This document shows positions 37,901-51,100 of a DNA stretch of 64,000 nt, one piece after another. The notes under the pieces were generated by a model. That model was given only the letters and a program-made list of their open reading frames with translations. It was not told the origin of the DNA and did not search any database. Numbering within the stretch: the first letter of the stretch is position 1; each line of letters begins with the position of its first letter. The stretch comes from Chrysopilus asiliformis (taxonomy: Eukaryota > Arthropoda > Insecta > Diptera > Rhagionidae): the NCBI GenBank assembly GCA_964034945.1, contig OZ035960.1:75924585-75988584 (forward strand), written 5' to 3'. The translations under genes and the position numbers were made by a program.

Positions 37901-40900
37901 GCAGTAGTCTAGGGAATCAGGAAAATGAAACCGTATATTGAAGGGTATCATTTCACCGTAGTCAGTGACTAGCAAGCTTTAAAGTGGTTAAATAAAATGC
38001 AAAACCCATCAGGACGATAAGAACGATGGGCGATTGAGCTACAACAATACGACTTTGAGATACAATATCGTAAAGGCGCACAAAATAAAGTTGCTGATCC
38101 ACTCTCGCGACAACCCCAGTCCGGCCAATCCGAAGAAATTCAAAGTGATGATATCTGTTTCATCCAACCTACCGAGTACTGCCCGTGGTACAAACGGAAA
38201 ATTGATGAAGTTATAAACAATCCTTCAAGTCATTCCGACTATGACACACGAGACGGAGACTTGTATCGAAATATACCCGATAATAGATAATTCCGGACAG
38301 TTGTTGGAAATTATGCATTCCAAAACAGCTTAGAAGACAGATAATCTCAGAAAACCATGACGTAACAACCACCGGCCACTTAGGAATCGCAAAAACCTGT
38401 ACCCGAATAGGACGAAGGAATTACTGGCCAGGTATGTTCAGGGACATAACCCGCTATGTCCGAGCATGCCATACATGCCAATTACACAAATCCTCACAGC
38501 AAAAGATTCCAGGTGAAATGCACTGTACCATACCTAAAGGGATATGGGATATAGTTTCCACCGATCTGATTGGACCTTTTCCTCGTACATAGTACACAAG
38601 GTTACATTTGGTGGGAATGGAATTTTCAAAATGGGTAGAATTACAACCATTACGCACTGCCACTGCGAATGCAGTATGCAAAGCTCTAAAAAAGTGTGCT
38701 TTATTCCGATTTGGAAGCCCCAGAATCCTTATCTCGGGCAATGGCCGACAATTCATCAGTACCAATTTCAAAACCTTCTAAAGGGAGCTAATATTATTCA
38801 TCGCCGCACCGCACCTTACTCACCACAAGCCAATCCTACTGAAAGAGTAAATAAAACCCTAGGTACTATGATCGCTGCTTTCGTAGATCAAGACCACCGA
38901 ACTTGGGATAGATATCTATTTGATTTCAAATATGTCCTCAATACTAGTACCCAAGCTTCAACCGAGCAAACTCCGGCATTTATACTTACCGGAAGAGAGT
39001 TCCGAGATATGGTAGATCATAACACCTCACAAAATCCATCAATACCAATACAAAACCGTGCGAATAAACTAACAGAATTATGTGATCTGGTTCATTTACA
39101 CGCGGGTCATGCCTACGCACAACAACGCCAGTATTATAACTTAAGACGTAGAAATTGGAAACCAAAATTAGGCGATAGAGTATTTCGCCGCGAGACCCCA
39201 CTATCTAAAGCAGTAAACCAATTCTGCCCTAAATTAGCACCAAAGTTTTCAGGTCCATATATAGTATCAAAACAAAAGTCTCCGGTTATATTCGAATTAA
39301 CAAACTCCTTGAGTAAGAATAAAATAATCGCTCACGTCAAAGATTTAAAACCACAGGCAAATTTAGAAAATTCGGAAGATTTCTCTTACCACCCTCAACC
39401 TATCCAACTTTCCAATCCTAGTCTTCAGTCATAAATTAGGTATAGAGCCATCAACACCTACTCAGAAAACCTCCAACGAAACGCAGACGTCCCCAATCGT
39501 TGTAATCCGGAGAGTGGCACTGAAGCGGCAACCATCGCTCCAATATCTCGACCACGGCAAGACAAATCAACAGCCGGAATTGGCATACGGAAGTCAACCA
39601 GACCTTTGCCGCCTCCCACTACGGTCATCAGACGCCACCGCACGCCACCACCAGTTCAAGCAGTCGAAATATCAGCGAGACAGACAGAGTCCCGACTAGT
39701 CACCAACATCGCCCGTATTACTCCCGCAGCTATAAGATCAAAAATAGAGATCTTATACATCCGCAATCCCGGACGAGCCTTTCATCACCAGCCAGACAAG
39801 CACCACCTAGACAATTACCAACCAGTCATTCACCAGACAACCAGTTCAACACCAGCCAGTTCAACACCAGCCAGTAAATCACCAGCTAGTTCAACACCAA
39901 CCAGTAAATCATCAACCAGACAATCACCAGCTAGACAATTACCAGCCAGTCATTCACTAGCCAGTTATTCAACTGCCAGTTCAACACCAGCCAGTAAATC
40001 ACCAACTAGTTCAACACCAGCCGCTATTTCACCAGCCTGTTCACCACCAGCCAATCCGCCCCCAGTCAGTGTCCCATAAGCAAGTTTATTACCAGCCGCC
40101 ATCACATCAACCGGTATGGATACATTATCAATCCATTGCCAACGAACCCCATCATCATCAACCGACCTCAGCATATCAACCTACCCTGCGACCTCCACTA
40201 CAGCCCCGAGAAAATCAACCCGAGGACGTCATACGCCGAAATAGGAGAAATCGCCCTTGGATTAAGATGCCAGATGGAAGTCGCCGTAACAGACTTGCAC
40301 ACGAACGGTAATCGAAAAAAAATGTATTTATATATAGTAAAAATTTTATTATTAAGAAAATAAATAAAAATTAGTTTAAATTTGAAAACAGTGTATATAT
40401 ATATGTGAACTGAATACAACGTGAGTCTTGCCTTTCCCAAGTGAGAGGGGAATGTAACGAAGGCAAAATTTCCGACGAAAAACAAGTTTTCCATACAAAA
40501 ATTTTTCTTTACTCATAGTTCGTATATGGTCAGTGAAATCGAAGTATATAAGGCAAGTTTATTTTGAATTCAGGGACCGTCATTTGACTAGAAATCACAG
40601 CTGTCATCATAGTGCATAAGTATACGACTAGAACAGTGGTTCCCAAACTATTTTGGCCCACGGACCCCTTTTCATAGTCAAAACTTGCCCACGGACCCCT
40701 TTTCGTAGTCAAAACTTGCCCACGGCATAGATTAATACAACTACTATAGATGGAAAAATTCTAAGAAGACATTTTCGGTTAGAAGAGTATGAGAAACTTT
40801 TGTTCTACCCGCCTCATTTTCTTTGTGAAGATAGGAATTGATTTTGTGTGTGTGTCGTATACAGTGGTGCCACATCTCGGATTTGAATACGTTTTTATTG

Positions 40901-43900
40901 AATACCTAAGTCATTTGAATACATAAGCATATACATTTTACATATTGGCAATACTGCGTCTAAAATCAACATCAAAACAAAGTTCGGTAATAATAAAAAA
41001 CAACGAAAACAGACAGTTTTGTGAATTTAAATCAAAATTTGCGAAGTTCAAATGTGAATATCGGTAATATATACGGGTTTGTTTAAGTTTTGGTGATTTT
41101 CTGCTCGCAAATAATATAAAAATATCCGTTTCTGCCGGTGCTGGAACCCTAAAAAATTTTCTTCCGGGATTTTTCTTATTGTCTGCTAAACATTCCATAA
41201 CAAGGCATTGAAGAAACTCTTTTGGGACATTTTAGTGTTCATTTGTGGCAAAAGTTACTAAAAATAATCACTGTCAACAGGTGAAATCAGGATATTTGTG
41301 GTGCATATGACGTATTGCATTGGAGACAGATTAAAAATGTAAACATTCCGCTGTCGGGAGGTCATTGGTGTTAGTGTCGTGAACAGCTTTTGTGTGCTCT
41401 TCTTGCGTTGAATTTATGCCTGTGAGGAAGAAAGAGATTTCCCACATCGCAAAATGGTGTTTTTTTTAAATTTTTATCGCTTCTCGTTTTACTCGCATTA
41501 GGTAAACGAGAATTTGCGTTTAATTCCCATCTATAGTAATTGTATAATCTATGCCCACGGACACTTTTTCATAGTCAAAACTTGCCCACGGACCCTGGGT
41601 TTTCACCCATTTACTACATAAATGCATAATAGAACAAGTACAAATTTAAATGTCTTGAATGGTAAATGGTGACGTAAAAATAAAATATAAATTAAACATT
41701 TTGTTGAAGAAGTATTTATTGAAATTATAACTTTTGTTTAAAAAAACAAAAAAAAAATTAATGACTTGAATGAACCTGATGGGATGTTATGAGTGTATTT
41801 ATGTTGGGCTCAATGTTTGTGAGTAGCAACCGCAAATCCCCACGAGTACTAATTTCTAGTCGGTTTCTTTTTTTTCGTGATGAGGCTCATAACGGCACTG
41901 AATCTACGTTCTACCAAATAGGAAGACGGAAAAGCAATCAACAGCTCTATTATTTATTTTAACTTCCATAGTAATAAAAATTTGTCATAATTTTTTTATT
42001 TTATATTAAAACCTTGCGCGGACCCCCTGACGTTGTTCAGGGACCCCCAAATCAATTTTAATTTTCCACGGACCCCCTGAATGATCCCGGGGACCCCTGG
42101 GGGTCCGTACGGACCACTTTGGGAACCACTGGACTAGAAGGACGTGTGGGATCACCTTCCGATTTTTTACTTTCTTCTACGGAGTATAATAAAGTATTGT
42201 ATTCATGAAAAATTTCGACCTCTTAATTTTGCCTAAAAAACATTTCCCGATCACTCCTGAGTCGATTGGAGTCATATTATATTTAAAAAATGTCTTTCTG
42301 TGTGTCAGTCTGTCAGTCTGTCAGTCTGTCAGTCTGTCAGTCTGTCAGTCTGTCAGTCTGTCAGTCTGTCAGTCTGTCAGTCTGTCAGTCTGTCAGTCTG
42401 TCAGTCTGTCAGTCTGTCAGTCTGTCAGTCTGTCAGTCTGTCAGTCTGTCAGTCTGTCAGTCTGTCAGTCTGTCAGTCTGTCAGTCTGTCAGTCTGTCAG
42501 TCTGTCAGTCTGTCAGTCTGTCAGTCTGTCAGTCTGTCAGTCTGTCAGTCTGTCAGTCTGTCTGTCAGTCTGTCAGTCTGTGTACAAGATTTCTCAAAAA
42601 CTAATAGAGCTAGCGCCATGAAATTTTATAGGCATGTTGAAATGGGACGATCCTATCAACTTTTGGTGGAAATCCGTTAACCGGAAGTATCCAAAATGGC
42701 GGTTTTTCAAAAATCGCAATTTCGTTTTTCTCGATTTACTCCCAAACTACGCGTTTTTTAGTGGCCTTAAGTATGACAAAACTTGGAGAAAATAAAATTT
42801 CCCACACTTTTGTCTTTAGTTATAACTCGATATCTCCACCTGTTATCGAGATAAACCGTTATTTCCAAAAAAAAACAGTTTTTTGTGATTATCTCGAAAA
42901 CTAACGGGTTTTTGCTGACTGAATGTAGGAAGGGAAGTAATGAGAATGGCATTCTGCATAATTTTGTCTTTCACCGTTATCCGTTATCTTTTACCGTTAT
43001 TGAGATATTTTCATTAATATGTAAAGAATCATATGTTTGCGAATAATTTGCAAACTAACGGTTTTTCGACAAATTAGTTAAAAGAATAACTAATTTTTGG
43101 TAATCATTAACATTTTATACGCACAGCAAACAAATTACATAAAACAATTTACGTGAAATCGCAAAGCAAAAACTATGGCATTTGCTAGTAATTCTTTTTG
43201 CGACCCAAAATGTGGAAAATGTGGAGAGGTGGAGTCAAGATCCAGTAGATTTATAGCATGTGATGGACCTTGTTATCGGTCCTATCATTTAAAGTGCTAC
43301 CAACTGCCTACTTCGACATTGGATACATGTGCTAAATCGTCAAATGTAACTTTTAGATGCGACAAATGCAACAATATTACTTTAAGCGATGTCTTAACTA
43401 TATTAAAATCTCAAACTCTTCAAATCGATACTTTAAAAACCGATTACACTGCGAAACTTGAGACGTTAACTTCTAAAATGGATGCGATTTCTGACTTACT
43501 AAATACGACGTTGAATAATATAAACAATAAAAGTATCACCAAAAAAAATAGGCAAAATCCAACCAAAAGTTTTGTCCACGTTGACTTAAATGAGCCGCGC
43601 AGTTCCAAATCTGGGATTCCTTTGGAAAATGCTGATGCAGGACGTCCACTTGGCACGGAACAAAAATCAGCGTCGTTACCTGATGGTGGCGTCGAATCGG
43701 TTGAAGATCTCGCAGAGCACGAAAAAACGGACTCGGGAAATAGCCAAGGGGTTGATGTTGTCGCCAAAACTGCTATCTCTTCGATAACAACACTGAAAAC
43801 AGTCAGCCGACCAAGGGTATTGTTCTTATCCAGACTGGATCCCTCAACGACAACAGACGACGTACTTGGTTTCCTCCAATCAAATTATAAATTTAAAGAT

Positions 43901-46900
43901 GGCGATAAAATTGCATCGTCCAAGTTTATGCAAAAACCTGGGTCAACTATATCGTCATTTAAAGTTTTTCTACCAGAATATTGCTTTGCGGATGTAATAA
44001 ACGGAAATTTTTGGCCTTCTGATATGATCGTCAAGGAGTTTCAGCCTAGAAATCTTAAAACCCACTTCAAGGGAAATTCAAAAAACGGAGTACTCGCATC
44101 TCCTGCTACTACCAAAACGTAGGCGGGATTCGTACAAAAATTCCTCAGCTATTCTGCGCATCGACTGGATGCGACTTTGACGTAGTGTGCTTCACTGAGA
44201 CATGGTTAAATGCCAGTTTTCTGAACAACGAACTTTTTAGTTCTGATTTTACTGTCTTTCGATGTGACAGACACTGTTCCTACAATGCTACAGTTGGAGG
44301 TGGCGTTCTCTGTGCTATTCGTTCGTCGTTGGACTCTTGTATTGTCAACGTGCCTGACGTTCTAGAATTGGAGTTTTTATGTGTCAAACTTAAATTATGC
44401 TCACGCAACATCTTTGTAATAGTCTTCTACACTGCGCCGTCATCTCAAATCGAAATCTACCATACATTTAATAGAGGAATCCAATTTGTGCTGGACCTAA
44501 TGAATCCTGAAGATGACATTTTAATTTTTGGTGATTTCAACTTGCCATCAGTCTCCTGGTCTCCATGTGACGACGAGAGTTTCCTTATTCCGAGTACTTC
44601 ATGTCAAGCTGAATCTGCATTCCTGGATGAACTATACTCACACAATATTTGCCAAGTTAATAGCATACTCAATGCAAATGGTCGCGTTTTGGACCTCATA
44701 TTTACGTCAGATGCTTCTTCTTTGGTTGTGAGCACCTGCATCTCTCCAATCCTGCCAGCGAGTGGTCATCATCCAGCGTTAACTTGTTTCTTGCATACTG
44801 ATTGTTCACTTTCAAGTAGTCTTTTTTGTAATATTCAAGATTTTAATTTTCGAAAAGCTAACTTTTCAGAAATGTCTAAGCTTTTTGACATGGTTAATTC
44901 GGACGTGGTCTTAAATGAAGCAAATATTGACATTGCAACTTCTAATTTTTATATGATTATTTTTGAAATTTTAAATTTGACAGTACCCTACTTTACGAAG
45001 AAAAATCTTCTAACACGTCCTAAATGGTTTAATACTGAAATTATGCATCTGCGAAACCTAAAAACGAAACACTGGAAAAGATTTGTTGAGTCCCAATGTG
45101 AGTACGATTTTAAAATTTACTGTTATTTTAAGGACAAATTCCTTTCTGCTGCTAGCCAAGCTTATGATAGCTATGTGTCGAGCATGAAAACCAAATTAAA
45201 ACGAGATCCAAAAAGTTTTTGGAATTTTATTAATAGTAAGAGAAACGTCGACGGTTACCCGACGTCATTATTTTTGAAAAATTTTAATTCTGACAACTCT
45301 GAGGAAATCTGTAACTTGTTTGCAGATCTTTTTCAAGGCGCGTTTAGTGATAATTTAAACTGTGATATTGATGAGCATTATTTTGATTTCTTGACTAAAA
45401 TACCTTTAACTACCTTGACCATGAAGGATTTGAGCATTGACGAGCATACTATCTGTGAATCAATAAATAAACTTGACTTAAATTATTCGTCTGGTCCCGA
45501 TGGCGTCCCCGCTGCCGTGCTTAAGTATTGTAATAATAGTTTTGTCAAACCACTTATTTATTTATTTAATTTGTCTCTTCGTGATGGGATTTTCCCTCAT
45601 ATTTGGAAAGCATCTTATATAATCCCAATCCACAAAAAAGGCAATAGATCGAATGTTGCAAATTATAGACCTATTGCTAAATTGTCATCCATTCCTAAAC
45701 TATTTGAGTCTATTATCTGTTCTGTGTTACAGTTTCATATAAGCTCTATCATTACTCCGCAGCAACACGGATTTCTAAAAGGTCGATCTACTGAAACAAA
45801 TTTAGTTCAATTTACATCTTTCTGCCAAAATATCGTCGAGAATGGGCTGCAGGTCGACTGCATATATACTGATTTAGCCAAAGCATTTGACTCAATTTCG
45901 CAAGTGGTTAAACTCTTACCTTTGTAATCGTACTCAAAGAGTTTGTTTTCGAGGGAAAACGTCGAAAACTATATATAATATTTCTGGTGTACCTCAGGGA
46001 AGCCATCTGGGTCCGATGCTTTTCGTGTTATATGTGAATGACATTTATTTGATTATAAAAAATAGCTCTATTTTGCTCTTTGCTGACGATATGAAAATAT
46101 ACCGCCCTATTCGTGACATAAATGACTGTGTACTTTTATCGAATGACTTTGAAAATTTTTATGTGTGGTGTAAAAAAAACTGTATGTTACTAAACGTTGA
46201 CAAGTGCTCTGTCCTTAGTTATGGTAGGAAGAAAAGATTTTTATTTTATGACTATACCCATGAAGGGACTGATCTGATCAGGCTTCAACAAATTAAGGAC
46301 CTTGGTGTAATTTTTGACGTTTCTCTTACTTTTGTTGATCATATAAATTCGATTTTGAGTCGAGCTAATTCCCTCATGGGCTGTATCAAGAGGTGGTCTA
46401 AGGAATTTTCTGACCCTTTTGTCACCAAATCCTTATACTGCTCTCTGGTTCGTCCAATATTAGAATATTGTTCTGTAGTTTGGGACCCTTTCTATGCGAT
46501 ACATTGTGATCGGATAGAAATGGTGCAAAGGAGATTTAGTCGTTTTGCGCTGAAGGGACTGCCCTGGAACAACGTCTTAAGTCTACCTCCTTATGCAGAT
46601 CGACTTGCGCTGCTAAATTTAAAAACTTTAAAAGAAAGAAGGAGTATCACAAAGACTACCTTTATGTTCAAATTGTTAACGGGACTGATTAGCTCGCCTC
46701 AAATATTAGAAAATATATCTATACTTACTCCTTCTCGTCCACGTAGATGTCATAATTTTCTTCATGTTGCTATGCATCGTACAAACTATGGTCTTAACGA
46801 ACCTATATCCAACATATGCCGTAATTTCAATTTGAAATTTGAAAATATTGATTTTAACAATAGTTTGGAGCTTCTGAAGAGTAAGCTTTAATATGTTATT

Positions 46901-48092
46901 GTAAATAATTTTAATCAGTAATCAGTATTTTGATGAAATTTGTAAAAATAATAATAATAAAAAAATAATAATTAAAGATGTTAACATTTTCTACATTTTT
47001 GCCATTTACCGTAAATTGATATCTTTTACAGTTCTCAAGTTATCTCAAATTTTGTACGTTTTTGATATTTTTGAATAAACCCAGAATTTATTGGGAGGTC
47101 GTCTTAGGTTGACAACGCGACAGGGCTCTAGCGTAAATTGCGCAGGGTCGTAGATTTTGTAGAAGAAAGTTTTGTGTTGACCACAACTGATATTTTTATA
47201 TTGGGAAAGGAAAGTGTGATACTTAGTTGTATCTTGTCTTCTCTGATTAGCGATAGTTTTTGTCGACGAAAGGCGTGTGGCACCCCGTTGTACCTTACTT
47301 TCATTTTAAAATAGATTAAAATCAAAGGAATTTGAGACACCTCGCTGTGTCCGGCCTTTCTTTAAAAACATATTATTATTTTATTAGTGGAAGTGTGACA
47401 CCCTGTTGTGTCCTGTCTTAGTTAGTTTTATTAGATACTGTTCAGTATTTTCGAAAAAGAAAAAAATTAAATAAATGTATTAATCGATTTTTTTCTCTTT
47501 TTATTTGTGACAACCCCTTTTCGACCCCTGGCCCCATCATTATTTTCGCTACCTATGGGCTGGTTTGATTATTAAAAGCCAAAATCAAACTGAATACATT
47601 CTCGTCACAATACAAAAGGTTTTGCTTAATTAAATATCAGTTGTGGTCAACACAAAACTTTCTTCTACAAAATCTACGACCCTGTGCAATTTACGCTAGA
47701 GCCCTGTTGCGTTGTCAACCTAAGACGACCTCCCAAAAAATTGTTGGTTCATCCAAAAATATCAAAAACGTACAAAATTTGAGATAACTTGAGAACGGTA
47801 AAAGATATCAATTTACGGTAAATGGCAAAAATGTAGAAAATGTTAACATCTTTAATTATTCTTTGAAGTGATTTGTCGTAAAACCGTTAGTTTGCAAATT
47901 ATTCGCAAAATGTGATTATACCCGTATGGTGAAACCAAAGGGTATATTAACTTTGCCTTACCGTTTGTAACGCCAAGATCCCGTCATCGCACAAAAAAAT
48001 GAATTACACCAGTGTGTTTAGAATGATAAAAATATTTAATTTTTGCATGTCCGTCCGTCTGTCTGTCCGTCTGTCTGTCCGTCTGTCTGTCC

Positions 48093-48130
<38 letters not shown>

Positions 48131-51100
48131 CCGTCTGTCTGTGGCGCGGATTGCGGGCGCACGGATTGAGCTAGAGACTTGAAATTTTTCGCAGATCCGT
48201 TTTTCGTAAAATGCGAGGCTAAGTTCGTTAATGGGCAAAAATGGACCATTAGGGGGGGTACCCCCCATACGAACGAAAACGGGTTTTGTGAATATCTCAA
48301 AAACGGTGCATCTTATCAAAAAAGTGCAAGAACAAAAGTTATTTAGGATATGATTCTACATAAAACTCCCATACATCAAAATCCGATTGGAATAAATTTT
48401 AAAAAATCTTATTGGAAAGTTTGACTTCAAGTGGAATTTTGGTACAACTGTTCGAATTTTGATACGAATATCACCATACGGGTCTCCAATGATTGCCAGA
48501 TTGGCAATTATAGCTTTTGTTATGTTTTAAATATGACTCCAATCGACTCAGGAGTGATCGGGAAATGTTTTTTAGGCAAAATTAAGAGGTCGAAATTTTT
48601 CATGAATACAATACTTTATTATACTCCGTAGAAGAAAGTAATAACCCGGTTATATGTTATTCGTTTAGTTTACTTTCGCAAATTAATGAACAAATAAGTA
48701 TTACGGGGAGATGGAAGAAAATGTTTTGTGCAATTTGCGCAACTTCCGAGTACATTTATGAAAATGCCCTTTAACATTTCAGAATTAAACATTTGTTCGT
48801 TGTGTTGCAAGTGAAATGGTACAAGATGCCGAAATTCACCAAACGGAAAGGCACATCCCGTAAACGTAACATTACGGTCAATCAAATTGTTTCTTTAGTT
48901 TACTTTTCACTAAAATTTCTTACTTAAATATCTATTGGCGATCGTTGTAGGCGAATCCACTTCTTCTGGCCGTCCCCAGCAGGAAAAGAAGCGCTTCAGA
49001 AGCCCTTATGAAGCGCTTCTCAGAAGCTCGAAGTGCTTCTTTTCCCATACCCTATTCATGTATTTTTTAACATTGGATGTCATTGCAGGGAAGCGCTTCC
49101 CTCAAGCTGCCTTTGAAGCGCTTCTGAAGCGCTCGAATAGCAGCATGTCGGAAGCTCATTAGAAATCTCTCCGGTTGTACATTCACGGCCAAAATTTTTT
49201 GTTTTTAATAAAAAGGTTTTTTTACAATTTAAATAAATTCTTTATTTTTAATCAATGTAATAAATATATTTTTAACATGTTAATTAAAACTGTGTGACGT
49301 ATTTTACATTTAAATATTTACAAAGACTGTAATTTTATGTAACTTAATCACGTAAAATTACAATCTTTGTGAATATTTAAAGGAAAAATACGTCACCTAG
49401 TTTTACTCTCTCTGTTTTAACATATATGTAACCTTATATGATTTATTTTTGGCTGTTCTGAAGTCCAGTACCATTGCGTCTTTGAAGTCCTCGAATCCAA
49501 AATTTTCATTTCTTGTTGCTTCTGTTGGAAACAAAAAAAATTGTTACGTGAAGTCTTAAAAAATTAACTTTTTTTCTACTTAATAAATTCAGTATTTACA
49601 ATATTTATTACTTAATAATTCAGTAAAATTTATTACTAACCGTAAACAAATGAAGAAAATAATCTTGTCGAATCAATTAGTATTTTTTTCTGCTCTCCGT
49701 CCCAATTGACTTCTAGAAGTAGATCAACATGAAAAAAATAAGTTCATGCATTTTGCCAGAGGATGTTTCCCAATTATTGTTTTTATATATGAGATCTGTT
49801 AAGTGTTATTTACTATTAGTATAGAGAAATAATAATAGTCATATTTTAAAAATGCTCACCAATTCTGCCTTAGAATAATCATTCAGTTATCTAACGCAGA
49901 TGAATTTCTGTATTGCTTGTAAAACGAATCGACATTTCTTTTGCAACCAGTCTCTTAGAACATCCACAATTGTTTGTAGCCATCTCAGGTAAATGAAAAT
50001 CCAACCTGGTACACCTCTCAACATTAATAAATGTAATATAATTTAAAACATTTGTTTACTTACCACTTAATGTTTGCGAAATAATTCACTTGCAGCCCTT
50101 TACGAATTTTTGCAACAATTGAATATTATTGACAGTTTGAAATTCAAATCATTACTCGATTACCAGATTTTATGTTTCTATAGAAATTCTATTGGTAAAT
50201 GATGTGCTTCCCAACTGCTTCTTTTGGAAGCGAGTAAGAAGCGCTTCGTTCATGCTTCCCCAAGAAGCGCTTCAATTTTTCCTATTGGGTCTGTACGGGA
50301 CAGACACCTGCTTTTCAGTCGAAAATGACTATTACTTTACTTGTCAGAATGTTCAAATTAAAAACGCCATCAGCGCCGACTGCGGTCAACATTGGCTTTA
50401 TTTTTTTAAATGATCGCCACCAGATGGAAAAATTACCTAACCCAATATACTATTACCTGTAGCGAATTTTCCAGTTTGTTTTTTATCAAATTTGCCAAGA
50501 ATGCCTGTGCAGATTATGACCCGGATAAAACTTGGATACGAAGTTTCATGAGCTGATCGGATCATCAACATTTTGTACAATTAATTTATTTTTCAGTCGC
50601 TTTTGAATTCCGATTTATTATTTTTTTGTGAAAATAACACCAGCAGGATTTCGTCGATTTTCGAGGCATCGCAACTAGACATCATCAGTTCAAAGCTCAA
50701 CAGATAAGTATAATCAAATATTTTACATATTCATGTCTTCTAGCAATGAAGTTGATCTTGCCTGATGGACGGATAGGAAGTAGATAAAATTTGGATATAC
50801 ATTTTATTTATCTTTAGTCTTTAATTTATCATTATATGTGGCTGTACGTTTTCCAAAAAGCTTTTTCCAAAAGAGTTTTTTTGAAAGTTTTTTTTCGCAA
50901 TTTTGTGGAGAATAAATTCTTGGAATGCTTCTGTGACTTTCAAATGAGTTCGATAATGCACTCATGAACATTTTAATATTTGGAAAAAACCCAAATATAC
51001 CTATGGTTAGCAATACAGCACTATTAATGTTAATAGTGCGAAATTCGGTTCTTGTAACTTTTGTAACTCTTGTATCGTGTTGTTTCCTCCAAAAATCCGT

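Larger units (their letters stand above)
26693..40633 (+). mobile_element. Ty3/gypsy LTR retrotransposon, split by four insertions
   Basis: Parts appear in the canonical order: LTR end and primer-binding site (26693-26815), gag (26861-28881), protease (28882-29322), RT (33618-34666), RNase H (37639-38165), integrase (38166-39434), a repeat-rich 3' region, and a polypurine tract with the start of a 3' LTR (about 40444-40633). Interruptions are a TA-site MITE in gag, element X between protease and RT, an antisense LINE between RT and RNase H, and a hAT-type element in the 3' LTR. Stops and frameshifts in gag, pol and integrase show it is inactive. Confidence 0.85.
43088..46967 (+). mobile_element. 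CR1/Jockey-like LINE, nearly full length
   Basis: The insertion carries ORF1 and ORF2 in order and ends in an AATAATAATAATAAAAAAAT tail at about 46945-46967. It cuts element Y at AAGAATAA|TTAAAG. Only a small deletion in ORF2 breaks it. Confidence 0.85.
42169..48639. mobile_element. Large foldback element Y, carrying three later insertions
   Basis: The outer ends, ACTTTCTTCTACGGAGTATA at 42169 and its inverse ending 48639, match over about 120 bp. Inner parts match too: GCGAATAATTTGCAAACTAA (43040 region) and its inverse near 47875-47910, and 46968-47190 with 47613-47912. The left arm is cut by a LINE (43088-46967), the middle by an LTR piece (to 47609), and the right arm by a DINE-1-like element (47917-48526). 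Reading the insertions out leaves a palindrome of about 2.3 kb with a partly deleted right arm. Confidence 0.72.

Noticed and set aside
42205..42680. Three overlapping ORFs of SLSVCQSV repeats
   Set aside because: They are translations of the CAGTCTGT microsatellite in three frames.
49285..49405. CRISPR-like or inverted array
   Set aside because: Only a single imperfect hairpin inside element W; eukaryotic context.
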